Origin: Rhodamnia argentea
Taxonomy: Eukaryota > Streptophyta > Magnoliopsida > Myrtales > Myrtaceae
Assembly (NCBI RefSeq): GCF_020921035.1
Contig: NC_063155.1
Coordinates: 27,955,294 to 28,019,293, forward strand
DNA: 64,000 nt
Reading direction: 5' to 3'
In this document: positions 1-12,653 of the stretch, piece by piece
Layout of the letters: each line of letters opens with the position of its first letter
Position numbering within the stretch: position 1 is the stretch's first letter
Notes under the pieces: generated by a model
The model's database searches: none
Told to the model about the DNA's origin: nothing
Seen by the model: only the letters and a program-made list of their open reading frames with translations
Position numbers and translations under genes: made by a program

Positions 1-1042
1 AGATAGTTCCCATTCTCGTGTGTCTAAGTCTTGCTTCCATTATTGGTAACCAATACGCAGATGGGGTTTTCTATTTGGAGTCGCCTCGTGGGATCGATGT
101 TGTTGATGTCGAGTGACCAAAGCGGGAAGCATTCAGGCCCCCCCACGAATGCTGGAGAATGAAGCCACGCACACGAGGACACCACCATACACACCCACTT
201 CTACTGCACTTCTCTCCAAATTTCTCAGGGATTTTTTGCGCTCAGCTTACGGGTCTAAACATCAACCTGTTCATATCTTGACGCATCCATCCATCCATGC
301 CCGGTACTTTTCGCTATCCGTCGTCACGACTAGCATCAAAAGTCCAAGCCAAGCCAAGCCAAACACAAACAGACCCGAACCACCTTAAGCGTGCTACTCC
401 TTGGACACCAATGTGATTGTAGCTAACGATAGTGCGCTTCGGCTCCTGATGTTTCACAGATTCTTCTCAATTATTGTTAGGTGACCGATCGATCGATCGA
501 TCGGTACGTACACATGCCGCCAACCCCTAAAAAAAGTAAGAAAAAGCTTCTCGTGCGACTTTGATCCTCGAGACACCTATATGGTTCAATGCATTTCAGC
601 ATCGGGAAAGAGCAAAAGGTATATGAAGCATCCCCTAAGTTCATCATCTTTGTGTCGTACCATAAATTATTTGAATGGTAGTGACTGTGCTCCCAGAGCG
701 CACCAAGCAAAGTAATGCGCGCACGGTACAAAATGGACCCGTCCCTTTGTGTGTGTGATGTGGTCCATTCAACGTTGAACCACATTATGAACTAGACCGG
801 TCAGAATGACTATAGTCCTATCCCTTAACCTATATATGATGAGCTGAATTATTATATTGCTTAGTTATTCTGTGAATAGGTCATATATGGGTGTAAACAT
901 AATATGAATGTTAAATGGATCATAAATGGGCTTACAACTTACTTAGACCCAACCCACATCTATGCTTCATTCTCTTTCGTTCTTACTCGATCTTGAGTTC
1001 ACTCACTTCGCACTCTTACCTCAATTTGGATATGAGTTTTAT
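1..1042. other. intergenic, no gene seen
   Basis: I see no spliced or intact coding region here. Short open frames (for example 113-388 and the complement of 477-785) have no recognisable domain. The only structured element is a 22-bp perfect GATC-repeat palindrome at 484-505. Confidence 0.5.
484..505. repeat. 22-bp perfect palindrome made of GATC units
   Basis: The tract reads ACC, then tandem GATC units, then GGT, and equals its own reverse complement over 22 bases. It may be a simple microsatellite rather than a binding site. Confidence 0.8.
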
Positions 1043-1872
1043 TAGGAAAAAGTGACGTAAAAATCCTAAACCTATTGTATTGGTATCAATTCAGTCATAA
1101 ATCTTTCAATTTGATCAATTTAATCATAAATGTTTTTGCATTGGTACCAATTCGGTCTTCCGGTCAATTTTGGCTAGTAATCGCTAACATTGACGTCAAT
1201 CGTCCTATTTGGTGTTGCTGATGCTTGCACCAAATTTTTTTTAATAATAGTTAATTTTTTCTCTTTTTTTTTCTATTTTTATTTCTATCTCTTTAGCTAG
1301 CGAGGATCATCGACAACCTTCGCTAGCCACTAGTGATGGCTAGTTGGCTCTCGTCGGCCATCGTAAGGGTAGTGGCCCTCGCCGGATCTAGGCAAGGGCC
1401 ACTTCACTCGTGGCTCCCGGGGCCGTGAAGGCCTAGGACTAGGGCCTTCGCGACCTCACGCGTGGCCGGCGAGGCCGCAGTGGCCTTGGGCGATGCGATC
1501 ACGACCTTGAAGGCCCTCGCCTAGATCTAGCGAGGTCGCGACCCTTACAATGGCCTGCGAGGGCTAGTTGGCCATCTCCCAATGGCTGGTGAGGTTGCTG
1601 TCAACCCTCACTGGCCAAAGTGATAGAAATAAAAAAAAAAGAAATAAAACAATTAGAAAATTTACTTTTGATATAGAGTTATTAAAAAAATGTTCACGTC
1701 AGGATTAGCCACGCTCATGTTAGTGATTTTCGGTCAAAATTGGCGGGATTGACCGAATTGGTACTAATACAAAAATGTTTAAGACTAAATTAATCTAATT
1801 GAAAAGTTTATGATCGAATTGGTAGCAATGCAATAAGTTCACGACTTTTTTGTTGCTTTTTTTATTTTCCTA
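1043..1872. repeat. long-terminal-inverted-repeat element (family A, copy 1)
   Basis: The outer ends are TAGGAAAA at 1043-1050 and TTTTCCTA at 1865-1872. Inside, the left arm has AATCCTAAACCTATTG followed by phrases of the type 'caattcagtcataaa'; the right arm is the inverted counterpart. A GC-rich core at about 1300-1620 carries palindromic 'gctagcgagg/cctcgctagc'-like segments. No transposase is encoded. It looks like a non-autonomous foldback or Mutator-like MITE; the superfamily is not proven. Confidence 0.6.
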
Positions 1873-4800
1873 GATTGGTTAAATATGAAAGTGTTTTGAG
1901 AATATGGGTTAGATCGGGTGTTGGTCAGATGTGGGTCTCTAGATTTGCATTATATGGAAACGGGTCAAAATAAGTTATATGGGTCCATTCAAGTATGACC
2001 ATTTTTTATCAGGCCCACCTGTTTAATGGGTCTAGTACGAAGTAATAAAACATGCCTTAGTCTTTCAACAAAGAACTTATCCTCAAGAGTGAAGGAATGA
2101 GCGGTTCGCGCTTATTCTCTTATATCCCATCGAGCATTTATGCTGCTGTAGTAATGGCCCTAAGATTTCGGATGGGGCCGACACCGAGGGTGCGAAATGT
2201 ACGAAGCCATCGACATATATCCATGAATCACAGAAAGAAGAGGAAGCGGAAGAAGAAATGAGAATTCGGTCACACAAGTTCTGTATGCTAGGTAAAGAAG
2301 TATTCAGAGCAGCAGTAGGACCACAATGAAGTCAAAATGTCAAGTTTTGGGGCCAACTCTTTTGTGGCCGAAACCTAACCTAAGGAAGAAAAAAAAAAAG
2401 GTTGGGCGTTCACATAACGATGAGAAGGAAAAAAGGAAAAAGCTTGAGCGAGAAAACTACAAAAGTCCACAGAGATGGTGCTGTCAAAAGAAGTCGAATC
2501 TGTGAAGGGGGAGAAGACCCTACATTAGTTGGATCCTATCCATTTCCCCTACCTTCCTTTTTCTCTGCAATAATACTCGCACACACTTGCATTTGCATGC
2601 ACGTTCGGCTTCTGTCGCTGTTTGAGGAGCCCTTAGCAACCCGATCTTCATCCCCCCACATGACCTCGTTATGGGCATCCATATGAGGACGGGCCCAGGA
2701 CAGCGCCTTTTGGCTAGCTCGCCCCAGCACCGGCTTTGGATGGCTAACGTTTTTGAGTCCCCCCTCTTCCTCTTTGCATAATTTGATCGGAAAATACCCA
2801 TAGGTTTCTCTCATTTTAGAGATGACTCGCTTCGCTCCGTATTATGACGAGTGAGGGATGATCTCGTGATATCGCCCAAGGGTTTTGGCCCATGTCCGTC
2901 TCCTCGTTCCCATAAGAAGGGCAAACGTGCACATATTCTCGCGAAAGTGAACCTACATCATAAAATAGATTTGGAGAAGTGCGATCCGAGCCGGTCCCAG
3001 ATGTGCACATGACTAGCTGGGGTTGCGTTAATTTTTGGGTCTTTAGTACTTAACCTGTACCCATTGTCAGTTCCTTGGCAGTGCAAATCATTCATAAGAT
3101 TTGCTGTGCCGAACTTGCAGAGTTTGAGCGCCCACATTTTTCGTCGAATCGTTTTTGGATTCATGCTGTCGCCGTTTATAAATAATGGAGGGTCAGCATG
3201 AATTGCTTTTGTTTTGACGTCTAACAAGAGTTAGAAATGACGCTACCTTGCCGTACTCATAACCCATATAAACTCAAATTTCTCGTGGATTTTCATAGCC
3301 CTGCAAGGCAAAAATGGGCGTTTTCTCACTACTGGCAGCTCTAAACCGACTGTAAAGAACCTCGTTTCTGTGAGGTTGTGACACCTTCTATGGCCAATTA
3401 ATAAACCTCTAGCTCAAAGCATTGTTTACTTAACCTCGGTTCAATCTTCTTGAAGTTGATAATGATAAGTATTCTCTATCGAGAGGGCTCGATGTCCAAT
3501 CGAGATGGTCCAGACCCAGATGGACGGCATGATAAAAGCGAGGCTCAAGACACGTGGGGGTTTTGGAGCGACCCTCCTACACGAACATGTGAGTCCGTAG
3601 CTGGCTCCGATGACCCTGTCCCAAAATTTGCACCACCCTCCTGATCGCTTTCTCTCGAGGGCATGTTGGTCTTACGAGATGACGACGCACGCCTTACAGA
3701 GACTAAACCATTAGAAAACGCCCCGTCCCGTCCTCCACCATCGTCGTCGTCGTCATCCGGTGCAATTATCGGGAGGAGTGATTAGTCAAAAGGAATTTTA
3801 GGATGATCTCGAGTCGTTGATCCACCGACTAATCTTGGTGGGATTGCGGACAAAATCTTGTAGTTCTAATTCGCTTCTGTTTCCAAGTCGGGATGTAGTG
3901 CGTGTGTTCCCTTCCGGCGCTACACACGACCATATTGTGGTCTTGGGGCTGTCGACTCCCCGAATTCACGTTGGACTCGGCTGAACCTTGGTTCGTGGAA
4001 TGTTGTCCGTTCGAGGGGGGGAGGTTTTGAGAAACCCTTGGAGGTATAGTGTTAATCCAGCGCTTAATTTATTTGGTTTCGTTGCATATTTCAAACACTA
4101 ACACTAGGTCCACCACCTAAAGGGACTTGGTTAAGAGAAAATTATGTCTACGTCTTCCGTAGAACTTACAAAATTGGGAGCCAACCGCAGTGACATCCGT
4201 CGCCTGGCTCTCCCCATGGGTAGAGAGCTACATATTCGATCGAATTCCCACCTCGAAACTAATAAATTTGTGAGTTTCACTTATCTATATCTCGACCGGG
4301 GGTTGATCACAAAAGTATTTGCGAAGACGGTTTAAACTAGCACTGCAATGAGTAAGTCTGTTGTGAAAAAGCTTGTTAGATGTCACACAATCAATACCGA
4401 AAAGAGTGATGAATTTTTGGTACCTTCGATCGATGAAATCTCGTTTGCTAAATCCTTTTCCCTACCCAATTACTGCTTAGATTCTTTGAACATTACACCA
4501 CTCGACAACCTTTGCTCGTGCTTGGAAATTATCGAACGACCTTCTAGGTTGTACTTGATTACAAAGAAAAGATGTTCAACAATAGGGGCTACCATACGAC
4601 CTACTTTTGTCCTTCCAAAACCACCAAACTGAGAGACTTCCCGGAAAACTATTCGTTTGGTGATTTGGCAAAATTGTACTTCTGAAATGAAGAGTCCATT
4701 AGAATCTTTTTTCCCGAGATTTCTTAAAAGAATCTAAACATCTATGGAAACTTACATGTTCTCAAACGGAAATAATTTCCACTTGCTCAAAGAGAATTGG

Positions 4801-5040
4801 AGCATTTTGTAACTTTTGCTCTTGTTGTTTCAAGTCCCACCCGAGTGAAGAGACGAATTCTTGAAAATGATGCATAAGTACGACACTTTAAGAATGATCT
4901 TCGCTTTAAAAACTTCTTTTACGGGTTTTTCTAACATAAATCAGGTCGGGTCGTTAATAAATGGCATGAGATCAATACGTATGGATTTAGTTGATGTAGA
5001 TTGGCGAGGCAATGGTGTAGAGAGAGAGAGAGAGAGAATG
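1873..5040. other. intergenic, no confident gene
   Basis: Two neighbouring plus-strand open frames (4144-4335, 63 codons; 4348-4632, 94 codons) are the only unusual feature. I recognise no domain in them in any frame, and they lack visible splice context. They may be remnants of a retroelement or simply chance frames. Confidence 0.4.
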
Positions 5041-5812
5041 GGGAAAAAGTATCGAAAAAATCATAAATCTATTATAATTGTGCCAATTTGTCATAAACCT
5101 TTTGACCTAAAGCCAATTCAGTCCTTTCGGCTAATTTTGAAAGGATATTATAGACGTGGACGCCTGGTCACTTACGTGGCACAACCGGCACCGACGTGGA
5201 TATTTTTTAATATCATGGTAATAATTTTTATTTTTTCTATTTTTATTTTTTTTTCCTTTCTTTTTTCTCTGTTCTTTCCTCCGGTGGCCAGAAAGGGCGA
5301 ACGTCACCGAGGGTTGGCCTTGCCAAGCCTCGCCCCGGCCCAAGCATCGCCATGGCCGGGGCAAGGCCCAGTGAGGCCAACCCTCGCCCGAGCAATGCCT
5401 GACTCACCGGATCCGGCAAGGGCGGCCTTGCTAGCGTACGCCCTCACCTCGATGATGTTGACCGTCGCTTGTGGTGGTGAAGGCCACCCTCAATTAGGCA
5501 AGGCCAACTCTCATCAACCATGGCCATGCTGACCACCGGAGGAAAGAGGAAAAGAAAAGAGAGACAAAAAAAAAAAAAAAGATTAAAAGTAAAAAAATAA
5601 AATAAAATATTATTAAAATATGTCAATGTCGGTACCGATCATGTCACGTAAGTCGGCTAGCGTCAACGTAAGCAATATCAGGCCAAAATTAGGCGGAAGG
5701 ACTAAATTGGTCATAGGTCAAAAGGTTTAAGATTAAATTAACACAATTAAAAAGTTTAAGACTAAATTAGCACCAATACAATAGATTTAATACTTTTTTG
5801 GACACTTTTTTC
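5041..5812. repeat. long-terminal-inverted-repeat element (family A, copy 2)
   Basis: The left arm starts GGGAAAAAGTATCGAAAAAATC and runs into 'cataaatctattataattgtgcc'; the right arm at 5700-5812 reads the inverted version ending in ACTTTTTTGGACACTTTTTTC. The core at 5280-5540 is GC-rich. (GA)n tracts flank both sides (about 5021-5038 and from 5813), so it may sit in a duplicated GA-rich target. A 223-codon frame across it is chance. Confidence 0.55.
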
Positions 5813-6017
5813 AGAGAGAGAAAGAGAGGAATTGTGGGGTACGAAGGCTGAGGTTGCTAGCTGTGTTGCAACCATTTAGATTATATCTTAAATAAAAGAA
5901 ATATATTTCCATGTGTCAAATTTTTCATGGATGACCTATATGAAATTGGGTAGGCTCAAACCTATTTTAGTTTTGTAATATCGGACCTCCTTATTGAGTT
6001 TTACCTGTCTCAATCAG

Positions 6018-6489
6018 TTGGCCAAATTAGTCCCGAATCTTTTGACAATTTATCTATTTAGTATTTTCGATCAATTGTGGCAGAAAAATTGCTAACTTAA
6101 ATGTAAGCAGTCATATGTGGCACAGCCGGCGTTGACTAAGATAATTTTTATAATTTTTTAGAATTTTTACCATATTTTTTTTTCTTTTTCTTATTTTGTC
6201 ATCATTGCAAGTGAAGGCTGCCTTGCCTACAATCGGCAAGGCTACAATGGCCTTGGGCCAAATCTTGCGACGGCTTGCAAGACCTCGCCCGCTATAATGG
6301 GAAAAAAAGACAAAAAAGAAACGAAAAAAATAAATATTTAAAAAATTAAAAAAAATTAAAATTTGTTTTTTTCGGTCTACGTCGGTGCCGGCTGTTTTAT
6401 GTGGCTTAGCTAGCTGTCTTCACCAGCTATTTTCAACCAAGATGACTAAATTGATAAATTGTCAAAAGATTTAAAACTAAATTGGCCAA
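6018..6489. repeat. short inverted-repeat element (family A relative, copy 3)
   Basis: The left arm TTGGCCAAATTAGTCCCGAA then 'tcttttgacaatttat' is mirrored by the right arm 'ataaattgtcaaaagattt' ending ATTGGCCAA. The core around 6205-6300 carries 'cttgcc/ggcaag' GC-rich words as in the other copies. Confidence 0.5.
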
Positions 6490-6500
6490 AATAAAACCCT

Positions 6501-6502
<2 letters not shown>

Positions 6503-6554
<52 letters not shown>
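6503..6554. repeat. (AT)n microsatellite
   Basis: About 26 uninterrupted AT units sit immediately beside the inverted-repeat element at 6018-6489. Confidence 0.9.
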
Positions 6555-6557
<3 letters not shown>

Positions 6558-8350
6558 GCTTGAACTGGCCTTAGGACTTCCCATCCGAATGCTTCAGGAT
6601 CTATTCTACATCTTTATCCGAGTCCATCAACATGCCAAGAAAATTCTGATGGCCAAACAAAATTCGGTCATTCCTCAAAGACACGCCACGTGTTCGACGT
6701 TCAAATCACGGTCGAGACACAAATAGCCCCCGGCAGAAAGTCCGGAAGTCCCATTGGAGCACCAAAATTTAACCTAATTGAGTTGAAATTCGTGGAGATC
6801 AAGTCAAGCTCCCAAGTGCCGATTCGATTGACGGGCTCCTAACCCCCCCGAGCATATAAAAAAAAAGTAGCTTTCGTTCGCCAGTCTTGTGCATGTTACA
6901 AAAATTTGACCGGTTGCAGCAGATCCTCATCGAATGATGCCGCATGCTTTTTAATACGTACGTTGTCCAGCGTCTTAGGTCTATCCGATCACGTTGCAAG
7001 CAAAACATGCACGCCAATAAAAAGGATAAAAGTTACAGCGATAAGCACCCCAATAGTGAGATCAATCATCCTTGGAAAACTAAGAAAACCCGCCCCGATT
7101 AACTCCGATATGCCAATTAGTGAACGTTATGTTGGGGTAACGAAGAGGAGGCCTTGTTCGGTTCGATGCGTGACGGGGTTCGGCCAAAATAATAGGATTT
7201 TCAAGCACAAGAACAATCCGGCACCATGGTCGTCGTATTAAATTTTTTTTTTTTTTTTTGTTCCGGTTAAGGAAAGAAAGGTGATTAACCCGATTAAGTT
7301 AAAAATGATTCCATTAGCAATAGTGACATTTCGGGGCGACTAAACCCTAAAGTCTCAAAAAGGGCAAAATGCCGAATACAAAGCACCTTTGACTTCCACC
7401 TTTTCGGCTGTTTATCGCCAGTCGCCACCATATCATCTCGCAGGACGGGCTCCATGCAAAAGAAAAAGTCTAAAAGACCAACAGAGTGGCGAAGAAAATC
7501 ATACGTGCCTTTCACCAAAAGCCGGAACATGATGTCGGGTCTTGTCTTGATTTCGGCCTCCATTATTGAACTCCGATTCGGTGAAAGCAAAGCTCAAAGA
7601 AGAAGAAGAAGAAGAAGAAAAAACGCGCGCGCGCGCGCACACATTGGATCGAAATTGCACCGCACGAATTTTGCGCTTCGAGAGAAGCAAACGTCATCTC
7701 ATCATTAACAAAAGCTTAACTCGAATGGATTACTGTTCACAATACGATGTCCCAAGGAAAATTAGAAAAGAGAAGCCAGAAACACGACAAGAGCGCAAAT
7801 AATTGCCTGATCTACGGACAACCAAACAGCACCCAAAACGACCCTCATCTTCTTCGATTAAAACTAACAATCCATTCGTGGTTTTGCCGTTCTCACGGGC
7901 GAAGATGAATGTCCTAAACCCTAGCCTTTTGCCCACGTAGGACACGACGGCCAGAGAGAAGAACTTGCAAGAAGTTAAAAAAAAAAAAAAAAATACATAT
8001 TTATATGATCGGATCGACTCGACCCGGTTATCGTGTTTTCCTTCTTTCCCTCTTCCATGTCTCCTTCAAGCAGGACGAGCTTTGGAGGTATTCTATTCAA
8101 AAAGGTCTTCGAGAAAGAGGTAAAAGACTCGTTTGGCTTTTTGGGTAGGTTTGGGGGATGGGCGTCAATCCTGGTATTAGGGTCAAAGCTAATATTCTTT
8201 GCTCCAAGCATCTTGGGATCTTTTCCTCCTTCATCCTCTGGAAATTCCCGAGTACTTTAGTTTTTGTTGCCCTTCCTCCTCTTGCTCCCCAATCTAAAAG
8301 TTAATCGGAGCTCCCGCTTCCTTCGATCGATCCGAGCCCGTCGAGGAAGT
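6555..8350. other. intergenic, downstream of the PIN gene
   Basis: I see no supported gene. The stretch includes a poly-T run (about 7240-7259), a (GAA)n tract near 7595-7620, followed by a CGCGCG tract to about 7640, and a poly-A run at 7978-7992. The part nearest 8351 should hold the 3' UTR and poly-A site of the PIN gene, whose exact end I cannot place. Confidence 0.45.
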
Positions 8351-11300
8351 TCACAGCCCGAGAAGGATGTAATACACTAAGGTAATCGGCAGCGCTATCA
8401 ACATCCCGAAAATCACCCTGAAAAATGCAGAGACGGGACAATTGGTCGGGTCACGTATTATTTTGGTAGATGGAACTTTTGTAGCGCCGTCTACGCGCCA
8501 AGGAGTGACTTACCCCGTGCTAAGAATGGAAGGATGGACATTGTACTCTTTGGCGAACACGAACGGCACGATGCCTTGCGGAAGTGCAGCCTGTCGCACC
8601 AAAACAAACGAGCTTAACACAACCCAACATTTTAAAACTCTCTCTTAACAACCATGCGATGTGAATTATTAGATAGGAAATCAGAAGCGGACACCTGGAC
8701 AATGGCGATGTGAAGGAGTCTCCCGTGCAAGCCGATGGCGATGGAAGCGGCGGCCATCACGGCCGGGCCGGTGAGGAACCTCACCGCCATGGCGAACGAG
8801 GCCACCGAGTTCCCGCACGCGATGATCTTGGGTTGCAAAGCCATGAACAGACCTGCCAATCAGACAACCACCTCAATCAACACCTCCTCATAACTAAATA
8901 AAAAATGATTAATGCTAGAGACACGAAGTGTTGATAAGAGAGATTATATGAGCAGGGATGAATATTCTACACTAAACTTTGCATAAACTCCACCATCACA
9001 TTGAAATTGAATTGAGCATTACGACAGGAGACGGGGGCAGGCATCTAATGGGGGATCAAGGATGCCACCAGCTCAGGACCGCAACCGACATCTGCGAGCT
9101 GGGCCCCCCCCCGGCCTTCACGGTCCAAAAATCATCAATACCGATTGATGATTGATAGGCCTCGCGGGAGTGCGTGACCACCAGAACACTCTGCAGCGCC
9201 GCAGCACGTGATCAGGCCCTCCCGCGACAGGGTCGCCGTCAAACATTTATAGCCTGTTAGCCCCCCCCAAAACATCCCCCTCCCAAAATTTCATTTCAAA
9301 TGAACGCACCACACGCGCGCGCACCAAAAAAAACAGAAAAAGAAAGAAGTTGAAGAAGAGCAAGCGACCGGACAAACATGAACCGTCGGGTAAAAAGCCG
9401 ATGAATTATCCGGTTTTTTTTTTCCCCCCGAAGCCATTTAGGTAGGCCACGCAAAGAAAAGGAATTTCCTTAATCGTCTTCGGTGGTCTCGATGACTCTT
9501 GTTTCAGAAGATACGAGACGATTCTCGAGCTCCTTTTTTGGAGTAAACCACGGGGCATGGGGTTGCTGGCGGATTGCCCTTTCGGGACGCACATGAGCTC
9601 ATGGGGTGGCATGTTGGGGCTGTGCAGATTTTATGTCAAAAGCCTGAAATGAAACAGCGATGGAAGAAGGCACCTCTGAGGAAGAAGTAAATGACACCCC
9701 ACCCCCAGACTCACCTAAGCTGAACATAGCCATTCCCAGCCCGGCACGGGCCAGAATCTCGATCGACTCGCTTATTATTACCGGCATTGTCACGTCCCAC
9801 CTGCAATCCAACCCGATTATACCATCATTAAACATCATCCAAGCGAATGGCGATTTCGAAATTCTGGGAATTTCTCAGAGTCAGTTTCCCGAGGGCTCAC
9901 CGGAAGGCGATGAGAGACCAGGTGAGGCCGATGAGGCTGGAGTAGGTGTTCGGGTTGCGGATGAGCTTGCGCCACACCATGATGAGGATCAGGCGGGTCA
10001 TGACGCTCGCCGGGGGCATCTGCTTCCCGCCCTCGCCTCCGCCGCCTAGCTCGGCAGCCCCCGCGGCCTTCGGGTGCAGCTCCGCCGTGGAGCTGGACCC
10101 CAGCTTGGTCAGACCGGCGGGGCCCTCCTTGTGCTCTCTCTCCTCGTCTCCACCTCCGCCTTTCCCACCGAAGCTGAAGTCATCCCCACCCAAGCCCTCA
10201 GCTTCCGCAACCGCTTTACATCATCACAAACATTTAATTTTTAGAAATAGTAATACGAGCCAAACGAATTAAACAATTGTTTGAACAGAAATTGTCTTGC
10301 CCCCCTGCTAGAAGATTAATTATTAAATTAACCGAGTTGATAACCAATAACATAAACTCAAAAAAAAAATAAAAAATTAATAATAATAATAATAATAATG
10401 GAGGAGTACCTTTGGTTTCGCCATTGGGTGGATGGTCAGCGACAATCATCCGGATCTCCTTGGCGCCCTGATCGGACCGTCCAGATTGCTCGGACGCTCC
10501 GAATTCGGTCCCCCCGAACACGTGGAGCCCGCCGCCTTCGGACACCGGCGACGCGCTGGAGCTCCACACGAACATGTGGAGTTCCTTGGCGTCGTGGTTG
10601 GCTTTTCCTTCCTGCTTTGGCTGCTGTTGCTGCGGGTTCTTACTGTTTTTGGTGAAAGCGGATGCGATTTCTGGATTCGGAGCCGGATATGCGGTCGGAA
10701 CTGTCTGTGCCGGGTAGAACCCAAATCTCGGAGACGGTATGGACTGTGCCATTGCCGCAGAGTTCTCCTCGAAATTGGATGGCCTCGGGGTCGGGCCGCG
10801 CGACGACTGGACCGAGTACAGATCCGCCGACCCGAAGTTGGACCGCCTCGGGGCGAATCCCATCATGGAGTAGAAGTCGGACTGGTTGAAGTTGGACCCC
10901 CTCGGGGTCGGGTTCCGGGAGGAGCTCAGGCTGTAAATCTCGGCGCCGGTGAGGTTGGAGGGCCTCGGGGTCAGGCCGGAGAAGGAGCCCGGGCCGAGGG
11001 ACCGCCTGGAGGCGTTGGACTTCCTGACGGTGACGTGGAGCTTGCCGTCGTCGCCGATCTCGGCGTCAGTCTCGAGGAAGTCGTGGCCGTCGAGCGAGAC
11101 GACGTCGGACTCGACCTTGAAGGAGACGATGGAGGCGGCGGTCTCGGGGAACTGCTCCATGATGAGGATCTTGGCGCCGCGGTACTCGAAGAGGAAGAGG
11201 AGGAGGGTGTACCAGATGATGCACTGGAGGACGACGACCTGGACCATGAGGCCGCCGGCGTCGTCGCGCTTAGAGGGGCCGGGGCCGTACATGGCCTCGA

Positions 11301-11661
11301 GGAGAGGGATGCCCATGACGAGGGTGTTGGGGAGGGTGGAGAGGGAGAAGATGGTGATCATCCACTCGAGGGAGCCGTTGCGGGTGAAGTTGGCCCAGAG
11401 GGCGAGGGCGGAGAGCATGATGAGCTTCTGGAGGGTGTCGGCGGCGATGAAGCGGAGGTTCATGGCGTAGATGTCGTTCTTGGCGATGAAGTGGAAGGAG
11501 AGGAGGGGGACGGCGAAGATGGCGACGAAGCGGTTGATGCCGGAGCACTGGTCGGGGGAGAAGATCTTCCACCAGCGGACGGAGCCGTAGGCGAGGATCA
11601 TGGCGACGTAGAGGGGGACGACGGCGGAGAGGACGGTGTAGAAGTCGTGGGCGGTGATCAT
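8351..11661 (-). CDS. PIN3: PIN3/4/7-type auxin efflux carrier, complete, 6 exons, 650 aa
   Basis: Plasma-membrane carrier that exports auxin. Coding exons are complement(join(8351..8417, 8514..8590, 8695..8852, 9715..9800, 9901..10213, 10410..11661)); all introns are GT-AG, phases agree, and the total is 1953 nt. The N-terminus ([20 protein letters not shown]) and first transmembrane block match long PINs. The central hydrophilic loop carries three TPRxSN motifs at residues 231-236, 252-257 and 291-296, the known phosphosite motifs of canonical PINs. The C-terminal block ([14 protein letters not shown] onward, ending YYILLGL) supplies the remaining transmembrane helices. Length and loop sequence are closest to Arabidopsis PIN3 (640 aa). 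An insertion near residues 126-136 ([11 protein letters not shown]) lengthens one short loop. PIN4 or PIN7 orthology is possible. Upstream in-frame sequence to 11985 is open but is leader. Confidence 0.95.
8853..9714 (-). other. long intron 3 of the PIN gene
   Basis: This 862-bp intron is far longer than its neighbours (96-196 bp). It contains G/C runs such as the C-tract near 9104-9113 and no recognisable gene. A second open frame crossing its end (9406-9612) has no family match. Confidence 0.6.
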
Positions 11662-11859
11662 GGTTGGGAGCTTGGGGGGGGAGAGGGGAGGAGGGTCAAA
11701 ATGGGGAAAGCGGGGGACAATAACCGTTGAGTAACTAACTTGGAAAGGATATGGTGGTACACTGGTACTGGCCTGGTCTCCTCTCCTTCCTCTCGAGTAG
11801 CAGAGTGCTGAGTCAGTGATGGTGTTTTCTTTCTGCAACAATTTCTGATTTTGCTGATG

Positions 11860-11863
<4 letters not shown>

Positions 11864-11904
<41 letters not shown>

Positions 11905-11905
11905 C
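11864..11905. repeat. (GA)n tract in the PIN 5' leader
   Basis: On the gene's sense strand this is a (CT)n tract about 205-245 bp upstream of the start codon, a common composition for plant 5' leaders. It is followed upstream by a (TA)n-rich stretch at 11951-11965. Confidence 0.75.
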
Positions 11906-12647
11906 CTTAGGTGAATTTTTGCATAGTATTGGAGAGAGCGTGTGGGTGTGTGTATATATATATGAATATACATACACACATGCAAAGGGGGGAGTCAGTG
12001 GTGCTGCGTGATTTGAACTGGATTGCGGGACCAGGGTGTACATCGAACTGGGAAGTGGGTTAAGAGAGAGAGATTTAACCAGTTTCTCTGGTTGTGTTAA
12101 CTCGACTTGGGGTTAGGGTTACAAGTGGCGCTGGACTGTGACATGGGGCTTTTCGACGACGTGTGACCGGCGAGGCGACCGCCCCTTTTTTCGTCCCTCC
12201 CTGTTTCCACTTTGTGCCCATGAGGATTTTCATTTCTCTTCGTGAGTTAAACGATTTCGTTTCACAATTCGCTTCACTTTGGCACCTACCACACCCCAAA
12301 ACTTGGAATCCGAACGGTTCATACCATTCTAATTTTTCCGATTTTCCATTCTATTCTGCAATTATGCCCACCTCTGCCTAGAATTATCTAAAACATAACG
12401 TTTTACATAAGAATTTATTAGGCTAAGTCAAGTTTTATGACTAAGTAACTTTGCTTGGCCCGCTAAAACTCGCTCTTTCAGGCCCATTTGGTCCGGGCAA
12501 GAATCGCGGGCTCATGATCGACCTCCGTCACAATCATCAATTTCAACAAAAAGGGCATTAGAATCTCCACAACAATCAACATTAACGGCCGTATTGCTCG
12601 TTACGTCCTAATAAAACCCTATTGAGTATCCAATACTCGCTCGAGAA

Positions 12648-12653
12648 TGTCTC
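12648..12653 (+). promoter_or_regulatory. TGTCTC, possible auxin-response element upstream of PIN
   Basis: A canonical TGTCTC hexamer lies about 990 bp upstream of the PIN start codon. ARF proteins bind this motif in either orientation. A single hexamer is weak evidence, since it arises often by chance. Confidence 0.25.

Noticed and set aside
4861..5532. 223-codon plus-strand frame
   Set aside because: It runs through the inverted-repeat element at 5041-5812, with low-complexity T-rich and GC-rich parts and no domain.
10432..11730. 432-codon plus-strand frame, very GC-rich
   Set aside because: It is the antisense of PIN exon 1, open only because that exon is GC-rich at third positions.
10234..11985. 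583-codon minus-strand frame spanning the PIN leader, exon 1 and intron 1
   Set aside because: Family alignment places the start at 11661 ([10 protein letters not shown]). The upstream part is CT-repeat and TA-repeat leader, and the part after 10410 is intron.
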